Of a stretch of 35,569 nucleotides of DNA, positions 9,333-17,480 are shown piece by piece (within the stretch, counting starts at the first letter, position 1; each line of letters starts with the position of its first letter). Source of the stretch: Bryobacterales bacterium. Its GTDB lineage: Bacteria > Acidobacteriota > Terriglobia > Bryobacterales > Bryobacteraceae. The stretch covers positions 1-35,569 of the forward strand of contig PLZX01000375.1 in the NCBI GenBank assembly GCA_003152325.1, given 5' to 3'. The notes below the pieces were generated by a model that saw only the letters and a list, made by a program, of their open reading frames with translations, had not been told where the DNA came from and did not search any database. A program made the translations under genes and the position numbers.

Positions 9333-10349
9333 TTAGCGGGCGCTGTAGGCCGGCTGCGACTCGAGTTTCGTCTCCGCGCGGTCGATGAGCGATAGTCCCA
9401 GGTTGTTGAGCAGTTCCCACAGAGTGTCGATCTCGGCCTGTTTGGGCTGGGGCATCGGCGGTCGCATGAAGGGGCTGGGGATCAGCCCGCGCAGCCAGGT
9501 CGCAGTCTTATAGCGGATATGCAGGCGTCCCATATCCGCCACGTATTCCTGCAACTGGACCAGGCCACCGTTCCAGATCCGGCATGCTTCATCGATGTCG
9601 TGGCGATCCCAGGCTTCCAGATGATCGAGCATCGGCTCCAGCGCGAAATTCCAGAAGCCGCTCAACGTGCCGTCGAACAGACCAGTGGCTCTGTATTCGT
9701 GGAAGCGTGACGCCAAAGCGCCCATCACAGCAACGTGCCGGTTCAGGGAACGCAAGCCGTTGGCAACGATTCGGAAGCCATCGTACCCGTAGGTCATCTT
9801 CCACCCCACCACGTTGGGGATCTCACGGCATATAGCCAGGGTGGCGTTCAAAGGCAGGCCCGGGCTGTATGGCGGTCGTGAGCCGGAGACCGGATGGGTG
9901 ACGATTGGGAGATCGACGGCGCGGTCCTGCGCCTTGATCTGATCCACCCAGATTTCGGGATAGGCGTCGGCATCCCAGCAAGACGTGACGTCCTGCGCGC
10001 CCCCGGGAGGAGTCACAAAAATGCCGTCGGCTCCCAGTGCCTTGACGTCCTTCGCGGTTTCCACGGTCTCCTGGGTGGTGAGCGCCCAAGTGCCGGCGAT
10101 GACCGGCACTCTGCCCTGGACTTCCTCCATGGCGATCTCAAGAATACGCCGTTTCTCTGCGCGCGTCAGATAGAAAATTTCGCCGGCCTCCGGATTGATG
10201 CACAGACCTCCTTTGGCAGCGAACCGGTCGTTCCGAATGAAGTAGCGAAGAAAGCGGCGGTAGGCAGTTTCATCCACATGCAAGGACTCTGTCAGCGGGA
10301 GCACAACGGCTGCGTAGTAACGGTCTGTCACGTTGGTCATCGTTCTCAA
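9333..10349 (-). CDS. Dihydrodipicolinate synthase / N-acetylneuraminate lyase family aldolase
   Basis: GGLCINPEAGEIFYLTRAEKRRILEIAMEEVQGRVPVIAGT and candidate Schiff-base lysine in NVVGWKMTYG. Confidence 0.85.
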   Translation of the reverse strand: MRTMTNVTDRYYAAVVLPLTESLHVDETAYRRFLRYFIRNDRFAAKGGLCINPEAGEIFYLTRAEKRRILEIAMEEVQGRVPVIAGTWALTTQETVETAKDVKALGADGIFVTPPGGAQDVTSCWDADAYPEIWVDQIKAQDRAVDLPIVTHPVSGSRPPYSPGLPLNATLAICREIPNVVGWKMTYGYDGFRIVANGLRSLNRHVAVMGALASRFHEYRATGLFDGTLSGFWNFALEPMLDHLEAWDRHDIDEACRIWNGGLVQLQEYVADMGRLHIRYKTATWLRGLIPSPFMRPPMPQPKQAEIDTLWELLNNLGLSLIDRAETKLESQPAYSAR

Positions 10350-10383
10350 CCTCTAGCGAGCGGCGGAAAATCGCCCACAATGC

Positions 10384-10397
10384 GATACGAATATATC
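10384..10397. promoter_or_regulatory. Candidate operator GATAC-GAAT-ATATC between divergent genes
   Basis: 4 of 5 arm positions symmetric; flank TGCGATACG identical to the 17111-17119 site. Confidence 0.55.
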
Positions 10398-10441
10398 ACA
10401 ATGGCGTACTAGAATGGAGAAGCAGGAGGTAACTGAAATCG

Positions 10442-11929
10442 ATGTTGGACATCACGCGAAGAGCCTTTGTGAGTTCCATCTCCGCCACGGCGCTGGCGAT
10501 GGCAGCGGCCGGCGACGAGTGGATCGAACTCTTCAACGGCCGAAGCCTCGAAGGTTGGCGGCCTAATGGCAACTCGGATTCCTGGAAGGTTTCCGACGGC
10601 TTGCTGGTCGGCTCAGGGCCGGCGTCCCATCTGTTTTATGACGGGAAAGTGCATAACGCCGCCTTTCGGAATTTCGACCTGGTGGCGGAACTCAAGACCA
10701 CCGCGCAGTGCAACTCCGGTATCTACTTCCACACGGCCTGGCAAGAGAGCGGGTTTCCCACCAAAGGCTTTGAAGTCCAGGTGGACAACACCTACATCGG
10801 GTCGGATACCTATCGTGAGCGCGCCAAGACGGGCTCATTGTACGGCCTGAGGAACGTCTACAAACAACTGGTCCCGGACGATCAATGGTCCACCATGCAG
10901 ATCTCCGTGCACGGCAAGAATGTGCAGATCCTCTTGAACGGGACGTTGATAGTCGATTACGTCGAACCCACACCGCCTGTGATTCCGGACGGGCCGGAGA
11001 ACGGTCGTTTTCTCGATCGTGGCACCTTCGCGCTGCAATGTCACAACCCGGGGCCTTCCGTCTCTTACCGCAGCGTAACGGTGCGTCCATTGCCTGACGA
11101 CCTTACGGCCGCCGGCCCGGCTGTGATTGCGGACGACGTCTATCGCAAGATCATCCAGAACGGCCGGCACAATATCCCGATGGTCGATTTTCACGTTCAC
11201 TTGAAGGAAGGTTTGACGCTGGAGCAGGCACTGGCCAAATCCCGCCGGGACGGAATCTTTTACGGGATTGCGATTAACGGTGGCAAGGGTTTTCCGATCG
11301 AGAACGACGAGGGGGTACGGAAGTTTTACGAAAGCATGAAGGGACAGCCGATCTTCATCGCCATGCAGGCAGAAGGCCGCGAGTGGACCAAGATGTTCTC
11401 CCAACCCATCGCCGCACTGTTCGATTACGTATTCACGGATTCGATGACGTGGACCGATGACAGCGGAAAGCGCATGCGCCTATGGATTCCCGAGGAAGTG
11501 GGAACCATCGCCGATCCCCAGGCGTTCATGGAACAGTTGGTGTCGCGAACCGTCGGGATACTGGAGCGGGAACCCATCGACATTTATGTGAATCCTACGT
11601 TCCTGCCGGACGTGATCGCCAAAGACTACGACCGCTTGTGGAGTCCGGAGCGTATGGACAAGGTGATCGGAGCCGCGGTGAAGAACCACGTTGCGATTGA
11701 GATCAACAACCGCTACAAGATCCCCAGCGCCACCTTCATCAAACGCGCCAAGGCCGCCGGATGTAAGTTCACCATGGGGACGAACAACGCCGGACCAAGC
11801 GACCTGGGCCGCTGCGAATATGCCCTGGGACTGGTGGATGAATGCAAATTGGTCTGGCAGGATTTCTTTGTGCCGCAGGCATGGTGGCCGAAAGCGGTAG
11901 ATCGCAAACCTGACGTATTGCGGGGCTAG
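10442..11929 (+). CDS. DUF1080 (3-keto-disaccharide hydrolase-like, PF06439) domain fused to a PHP/amidohydrolase-like domain, Tat signal
   Basis: ITRRAFVSSISATALAMAAA; WIELFNGRSLEGWRPNGNSDSWKVSDGLLVG...SGIYFHTAW (DUF1080); then MVDFHVHLKEGLTLEQALAKSRRDGIFYGIAIN...HVAIEINNRYKIPSATFIKRAKAAGCKFTMGTN. Confidence 0.8.
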   Translation: MLDITRRAFVSSISATALAMAAAGDEWIELFNGRSLEGWRPNGNSDSWKVSDGLLVGSGPASHLFYDGKVHNAAFRNFDLVAELKTTAQCNSGIYFHTAWQESGFPTKGFEVQVDNTYIGSDTYRERAKTGSLYGLRNVYKQLVPDDQWSTMQISVHGKNVQILLNGTLIVDYVEPTPPVIPDGPENGRFLDRGTFALQCHNPGPSVSYRSVTVRPLPDDLTAAGPAVIADDVYRKIIQNGRHNIPMVDFHVHLKEGLTLEQALAKSRRDGIFYGIAINGGKGFPIENDEGVRKFYESMKGQPIFIAMQAEGREWTKMFSQPIAALFDYVFTDSMTWTDDSGKRMRLWIPEEVGTIADPQAFMEQLVSRTVGILEREPIDIYVNPTFLPDVIAKDYDRLWSPERMDKVIGAAVKNHVAIEINNRYKIPSATFIKRAKAAGCKFTMGTNNAGPSDLGRCEYALGLVDECKLVWQDFFVPQAWWPKAVDRKPDVLRG

Positions 11930-11938
11930 TTCTCAAAA

Positions 11939-11981
11939 ACACCGATACCAGCGAGCCTCCCCGAGCCGCCGGCATCGGTGT
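11939..11981. terminator. Hairpin between convergent genes (possible bidirectional terminator)
   Basis: ACACCGATACC (11939-11949) pairs with GGCATCGGTGT (11971-11981), 10 of 11 bp. Confidence 0.5.
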
Positions 11982-12013
11982 GAGCAATCGTCGAACCCAT
12001 GCTTGTGGATTAC

Positions 12014-12865
12014 CTACGCCGCGGACTGTGCCAGCAGGCGCTTCATCAGGGCGTGATGTGCTTTTACGACCTCGAAGGAGTTCGGATAATCACCCAACAC
12101 GCCTCCCTCGAACTCAGTCGACATCCAGCCTTTGAATCCACCTTCCGTAAGGACCTTCGCGATCTTAGCGAAGGGAACCTCGGGGATTTCGCCGTTCACG
12201 ACGCGGTGGAACTTGCCGTGGATGCCCATGATGAGCGGCATGATGCCGGCGAGCTTCGCCGGATCGGACGGCGGATACTCAGTTTTCTGGCCCGCTCCCG
12301 CCACCGTGCCCTGCGCCTGACGTACGCCCGCCATATCTTCAAAGATGGAACAGTCCGGCAGCAGCCCGAGGGATTCCGAAGACACCTTCTTGACCATTTC
12401 GATCAAGGCTTGGCATTCGGGATTTTCAAACATCAGAGGCGTGTGGATTTCGATGGCCAATTTGAGCTTCATCTTCTCCGCGACGCGCGTGAGTTTCTCC
12501 ACGATCGGATCGGCGCCGGGGGACTGTATGCGAACCAGGGGGAAGCCCAATCGCTTGGCGGTTTCAAGCTGGGTGACGTGGAATTGAAAGCGGTCATCCA
12601 GGTTCGGGTATACCGTCATGTCCGCATAGGCATCGTAGTGTGTCGGGATCAACTGCCATCGCGCCACGGAACTCTTGAAAACTCGTTCAAATTCCCTTGA
12701 GAGCCCCGGCCAACAGCGGTGGTCCATGACGCCGACGATCTCCACGCCTCGATCCCCGCCGGTCTGCGCCGCCAGTTCCATGCAATCTTCAAACGACCAG
12801 CGGCACGTGAGGTATTCCAGCTGAAAGCTATAGAGGGTCGTGCCGATTTGAAATGTCTTTGCCAT
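12014..12865 (-). CDS. Second C-glycoside deglycosidase alpha-subunit-like TIM-barrel protein, no signal peptide
   Basis: MAKTFQIGTTLYSFQLEYLTCRWSFEDCMELAAQTGGD; LAIEIHTPLMFENPECQALIEMVKKV; GWMSTEFEGGV; parallels 4399..5475. Confidence 0.7.
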   Translation of the reverse strand: MAKTFQIGTTLYSFQLEYLTCRWSFEDCMELAAQTGGDRGVEIVGVMDHRCWPGLSREFERVFKSSVARWQLIPTHYDAYADMTVYPNLDDRFQFHVTQLETAKRLGFPLVRIQSPGADPIVEKLTRVAEKMKLKLAIEIHTPLMFENPECQALIEMVKKVSSESLGLLPDCSIFEDMAGVRQAQGTVAGAGQKTEYPPSDPAKLAGIMPLIMGIHGKFHRVVNGEIPEVPFAKIAKVLTEGGFKGWMSTEFEGGVLGDYPNSFEVVKAHHALMKRLLAQSAA

Positions 12866-12870
12866 GGTTT

Positions 12871-13512
12871 TCAGGCCTCCCTATAGGGAGCGGCAGGTTT
12901 CAACGTCAGCCGTTCCTTGGCAGCGACCACAGCCAGATCGGCGGCCGCTCTCCCGTAAAGGTTCGTATACGTCAGGCGGACCTCGACATCATGCTCGCCC
13001 TGGTTCAAACCGCCGGTTTTGGGAACGAACACCGTAGCCCAGTCGAACACCCACCACCCTACTCCAACCTGCTTTTGTAGTTCCGCCACTTTGTATCGGT
13101 GATGATCGAGCGTGAAGACAATATCGTCTTGGGAGATTGCCTTCCCATCTACCGTGAGATCTATGCCTTTGACTGCCCAGAGTGGGATTCCGCGATAGCC
13201 AGTGGGCTTGATCTGCACTTCAAAGCCCTTCCCGCCGTCGAGCACTGCCTCTTTGAGCCCTTCCTCCAGATTGATGAGATTGGTGAGGCGGTGTTGAGCC
13301 CCTCCCGGGCCCCCGGTGACTTGCGCGTCTCTCTTGAGGGGTTCCTCTTTTTCCAGCTAGGCGGTGGGAACACCAGCGTTGACCCCACCGGTTGACGGTG
13401 GCGTGACCTTTGCCGCCGAACAGCCCACCAGCCCGCCCACGAGTGCCGCGCCGGTGGCCGTTATGAGCGACCGCCTCCCAATGGCCCCTTGGGGATGATT
13501 CTGTTGTTCCAT
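12871..13512 (-). pseudogene. Second C-glycoside deglycosidase beta-subunit-like gene with Tat/lipoprotein-like signal, interrupted by in-frame TAG at 13359-13357
   Basis: Same-frame reading: MEQQNHPQGAIGRRSLITATGAALVGGLVGCSAAKVTPPSTGGVNAGVPTA*LEKEEPLKRDAQVTGGPGGAQHRLTNLINLEEGLKEAVLDGGKGFEVQIKPTGYRGIPLWAVKGIDLTVDG...; parallels 3875..4375. Confidence 0.75.
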
Positions 13513-13542
13513 TCGATGTGACTCCTGATTCGGTTCACACAA

Positions 13543-13577
13543 ATTGATCCCGCGCATAGGAAATGCGCGGGATCAAT
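13543..13577. terminator. 15-bp perfect stem, 5-nt loop hairpin between TonB receptor gene and downstream beta/alpha genes (attenuator or mRNA-processing element)
   Basis: ATTGATCCCGCGCAT (13543-13557) / AGGAA / ATGCGCGGGATCAAT (13563-13577); no T-tract on the minus strand. Confidence 0.75.
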
Positions 13578-13613
13578 CATCTTCAAACAAACGTCTAGCG
13601 CTAGCGCTTGCAG

Positions 13614-16600
13614 CTAGAAAATCAGCTTCAGAGCAAACTGGATTTCGCGCGGCTTGGAAAAGGTGTTCGTGCTTGTGATGGCGCCAAAGAGCCCGGCTTT
13701 GGTTGCAACACCGTTAGAGTCAAAGGAAGCTACCGTCAAGTTGGGCGTGCCGAAATTCGGCGTGTTGCTGATGTTGAAACTCTCAGCGCGGAACTGCAGC
13801 TTCACGTTTTCCTTGATCTGGAAATCTTTGAAGACCGAGAGGTCCAAGTGGCGGAACGGCGGCATGAAGAAGTCATTCTCTCCTTCATTGCCGGCTGTAC
13901 CGAACTTCTGTTGCCGGAACTGCGTGGTGTCAATCCATTGGCTGGTACTTCGTTGGAAGCTGCTGGAGACCGGCACTACGTTCATGCGCTCATTATTGCC
14001 GGCGGAGAGGGCAGTGTTCTGGGTGTCAATACCGTCCACGACAGTGAACGGAATGCCGGTGGAATAAACATAAATTCCGTTCAGCTGCCAGCCCTTGCCA
14101 AACATTCCGGCAACACCCTTAAGGGTACTGCCGAACGGCAATTCATAGCTGGAAGAGATGGTGAACCGATGGCGGACCATATACATGTTAGCGCCGTAAT
14201 CGCGTCCCCAGTCTCCGACTACTCCCGAGCAGGAGGGGCAGGTGCCGCCCGGTCCGCCGGTATCGGCCAGATTGCTGGTGTAGGTGTAGTTGGACGAGAT
14301 CGTCAAGCCCTTGCTCAAGTGCCGCAAGAATTGCACTTCGAGCGCATTGTAGTTGACAATCCCATTGCTTTCCAGCAACTGAATGCTGCTCACCAGCGGG
14401 ACGGAACTGTAGTACGGCTGGCAGGGGCTGGGGAGACTCATAGTGGTCTGAACTCCACAACCTCCGGGGCCGTTCGGCGGCAGAGGCATGTCGATGTTTG
14501 GAATGACGCGGCCCAGGCTACGGGTGAATTGGCCGACGTAGCTGGCGCTGATGACGTTGCTGGCAATTTCCTTCTCCAGCGTGACGTTCACCATATAGAC
14601 TACAGGCCACTTGAAATTCAGAGCGGTAGCGCTAGGCACGGAACCGGTGCCGGTCAATCCGCATTTGGCAGTGAGGCAAGTGGAGTCGGGTGTGGTCGGC
14701 GGAGCGGAGGTCCACCCCGGGAAGACGGCCGTCGCACTGGACGTGATGGGCGCGTTCTTCTGGTACGCCGGAGAGGCTTGCGTATCCGGGAAGAACGACA
14801 TTCCGAAGCCGCCACGCAGCACGGTTCCGTGGCCCAAGGTCGCGGCAAAACCGAGACGAGGCTGGAAGTCGCCCCACTGAGTATTGAATCCGTCGGTGGC
14901 GCTGACGCCGCCCTTGCCGGCCACCTGGATCTGCCCGCTCGCGAGCATGGCCGCATTGGTCGGATCGAAATCGGAAAGAGCGTTGTGCTTTTCCGTCATC
15001 GGCGTGAAGACGTCCCAGCGGATGCCGAGATTCAGAGTGAGCCACTTAGTGGCACGCCAGTCGTCCTGGACAAACATGCCGATTTCGTTTGCCCTGTACT
15101 GGGGCGCGGTCAGACTCATGTTGCGCATGAATATGAATGGATTGCCGTCCAGCATCGCCGCAAAGTCATTCCCCGTTCCGGTGCCGCCGGTAAACATGTA
15201 GGCGGCCTTGAACAGTTGCTGGTTGACGCTCCAGTCACGGTGGATCAGACTTGCACCGAACTTAATGGAGTGCGCCCCTCTGGTCCAGTTCATATTGCCT
15301 GAATACTGGTAAGTGGTGTCGTAATAAATGGTCGGGAGGGCGAACTGATCGCCAACATCGTTATAGTCGCCGTCCAGGAACCACGCCATCGCCAAGCCGC
15401 TACTCCCAGCCTGGGACGTGTTGATGTTATTCGGGCCGCCAAATGCAGTGTTCACGTTCACGCCATTGTTGAGCGCCTCTGAATCGGTCACGTAGCGGGA
15501 GACTTGCCCGCCGAGCTGCAATACCAGGCTAGAACCGAAGATGTGCGTATAGCCCAGCGTCAGACTCTGCTGGCGCTGTTCCGCCGTGCCCGGGAACTGG
15601 GCGTTAAAGTTCGCGCCGGTCCCCTGTACTCCCTTCAGACCGGCGACATCGACTGCCGGAATCAGAGGGGGTGTGAAGGTTGTGGTCTGGTTGATGGAGT
15701 ACCGTCCGAAGAACGCATTTTTATCGCCAATGTGGTAGTCGATGCGGGCGTCAGCCGTATGGGCGAACTGGGTGGCGTTCGGACTGGAGGTGAACAAGCA
15801 CGTGGTTCCCTGGCAACCGGAGGCCGGCAGCGTGGGATACAGCGCCGCATAATTCTGCGAAACCTGGTTGATCATCGTCAAGGGAATGATGTTCTTGGGA
15901 AAGGGAGTGCCGTTGGAACCGATCGTCCCGCTGGTCAGGTCGGAGAAGTTCCCGATCTGGGTGACGCCATTGCAGCTGGCCCGGCCCAGTTCGCACGCCG
16001 TCGGAATCAGCGCCGAATTGGTGGTTCCCTCAATCTTGCGGAAGCCCTCGTAATCAATAAAGAAGAACAGCTTATCCTTCTTAATCGCGCCGCCCACACT
16101 GGCGCCGAACTGATTTTGCCGGTATTCCGGCTTTACTCCGGCGAGAGGATTGCCGATCTGGGGAGTGTTGAAGAAGTTCTTGGCATCGAACTTGTCGTTG
16201 CGCACGAACTCATACACACTTCCATGGATCTGATTTCCACCGGACTTGGTGATCTCGTTGATCACAGCGCCGCCTGCCCGTCCGACCGATGCCGGATACA
16301 GACTGGTCTGCACCTGCACTTCAGCCAACGCGTCAATCGACGGCTTCACGACGACCGTGCCAATGGCTCGCTCGTTGTTGTCCATGCCGTCGAGCATGAA
16401 ATTGTTAGCCGAATCGTTCTGGCCGTTAGCGGAAACCGTGGAAGTGGCGCGCCGGTCATCGGGACGGCCGCCGCCACCAAGCGAACTCTGGTTGGACTCA
16501 TTCATGCCCGCGCCCACTTGCACCAACGTGATGAAATTGCGTCCATTGGTAGGCAGATCCTGCACGCCGGTACCGGTTACCGAAGCGCCCACCGTGGCGC

Positions 16601-16997
16601 TATCGGTCTGGAGGGCAGCAGTCTGTCCGGTAACTTCCAGCACCTGGTTCACTTCGCCGACTTGCATCTTCGCGTCGATGCGGGCCCGGTCGCCGGCCGT
16701 CAGAGTGACGTTCGAAGTGACGAATTTCTTGAATCCCGTCGCTTCGACAACCACGGAATAGTTTCCCATCGGCAGTTGTGTGAAAACGTAGTCGCCAGCC
16801 GAATTCGTTTCCATGGTGCGCTTCACGCCGGTGCTGGCGTGCGTGATTGTAACATTTGCATGGGGCATGACACCCCCGGAATTATCGACGACGGTGCCCA
16901 CGATATCAGCGGTCGTGATTTGCGCCATCGCAGTAGCGGCCACGAGCATGAACATGCATGCCGCAATAAACCAGACAAGGGTTCGAGAACGACTCAC
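13614..16997 (-). CDS. TonB-dependent receptor with N-terminal carboxypeptidase-regulatory-like domain (Oar-like outer-membrane transporter)
   Basis: Signal peptide; ADIVGTVVDNSGGVMPHANVTITHASTG...; plug-like VQDLPTNGRNFITLVQVGAGM; barrel C-terminus IQFALKLIF. Confidence 0.95.
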   Translation of the reverse strand: MSRSRTLVWFIAACMFMLVAATAMAQITTADIVGTVVDNSGGVMPHANVTITHASTGVKRTMETNSAGDYVFTQLPMGNYSVVVEATGFKKFVTSNVTLTAGDRARIDAKMQVGEVNQVLEVTGQTAALQTDSATVGASVTGTGVQDLPTNGRNFITLVQVGAGMNESNQSSLGGGGRPDDRRATSTVSANGQNDSANNFMLDGMDNNERAIGTVVVKPSIDALAEVQVQTSLYPASVGRAGGAVINEITKSGGNQIHGSVYEFVRNDKFDAKNFFNTPQIGNPLAGVKPEYRQNQFGASVGGAIKKDKLFFFIDYEGFRKIEGTTNSALIPTACELGRASCNGVTQIGNFSDLTSGTIGSNGTPFPKNIIPLTMINQVSQNYAALYPTLPASGCQGTTCLFTSSPNATQFAHTADARIDYHIGDKNAFFGRYSINQTTTFTPPLIPAVDVAGLKGVQGTGANFNAQFPGTAEQRQQSLTLGYTHIFGSSLVLQLGGQVSRYVTDSEALNNGVNVNTAFGGPNNINTSQAGSSGLAMAWFLDGDYNDVGDQFALPTIYYDTTYQYSGNMNWTRGAHSIKFGASLIHRDWSVNQQLFKAAYMFTGGTGTGNDFAAMLDGNPFIFMRNMSLTAPQYRANEIGMFVQDDWRATKWLTLNLGIRWDVFTPMTEKHNALSDFDPTNAAMLASGQIQVAGKGGVSATDGFNTQWGDFQPRLGFAATLGHGTVLRGGFGMSFFPDTQASPAYQKNAPITSSATAVFPGWTSAPPTTPDSTCLTAKCGLTGTGSVPSATALNFKWPVVYMVNVTLEKEIASNVISASYVGQFTRSLGRVIPNIDMPLPPNGPGGCGVQTTMSLPSPCQPYYSSVPLVSSIQLLESNGIVNYNALEVQFLRHLSKGLTISSNYTYTSNLADTGGPGGTCPSCSGVVGDWGRDYGANMYMVRHRFTISSSYELPFGSTLKGVAGMFGKGWQLNGIYVYSTGIPFTVVDGIDTQNTALSAGNNERMNVVPVSSSFQRSTSQWIDTTQFRQQKFGTAGNEGENDFFMPPFRHLDLSVFKDFQIKENVKLQFRAESFNISNTPNFGTPNLTVASFDSNGVATKAGLFGAITSTNTFSKPREIQFALKLIF

Positions 16998-17113
16998 GGC
17001 TAACCTCCCTGCTCACCCGGGATCCAAGCCAACGCTTCCACGGGTGCGCCCCATTGCAACTACTTTCATCAGCCATCCAGAGATCGCTACCTGATCTGCG
17101 GATAGTGTTCTGC

Positions 17114-17137
17114 GATACGGTACATCTGCACTGTTAT
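17114..17137. promoter_or_regulatory. Candidate operator GATACGGTACATCTGCACTGTTAT
   Basis: CGGTACATCTGCACTGTTAT matches 7174-7193 at 18/20; intergenic between divergent TonB receptor and MocA genes. Confidence 0.6.
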
Positions 17138-17210
17138 TACTATATGGCGACTCGTCGCCCCTGTAAACACAAATCAGAAAATAAATCCTATTTAAGCATC
17201 TTCTTCTACT

Positions 17211-17227
17211 GTATCGACAGGCGATAC
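17211..17227. promoter_or_regulatory. Inverted repeat GTATCG-ACAGG-CGATAC (second candidate operator)
   Basis: Perfect 6-bp arms in the same divergent intergenic region. Confidence 0.6.
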
Positions 17228-17480
17228 TCAGACGCCGCCATTGAAAACAAAGGGAAATGGCTCTAAGGGGGATCTTCAATGCCGAACACACCTGGGGTGA
17301 GTTATGCTGGCCGCCCAACGCGAGCGCGAAGTTTCTCAGCTCGGTCGAACGTCAAACGCGAACAGACCTCTTCACAAACAACGGCGCTATAACAAACGAT
17401 ACACCTGTATTGCTATCCGGCCAGACAGGCGGTGGCTCAAGGCTTGGCGGTTGTGCCTGGCAGAAAGGGCGACACTAATT

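Noticed and set aside
11999-12700. Plus-strand ORF of 233 aa
   Set aside because: Antisense to the second deglycosidase alpha gene
13357-13359. Pyrrolysine or selenocysteine-type recoding at the TAG
   Set aside because: No PylTSBCD-like genes or SECIS context visible; a single-base mutation or sequence error is simpler
13608-17003. Long plus-strand ORFs 13608-15302 (564 aa) and 15504-17003 (499 aa)
   Set aside because: Antisense to a convincing TonB receptor gene; compositionally biased translations are typical of high-GC antisense frames
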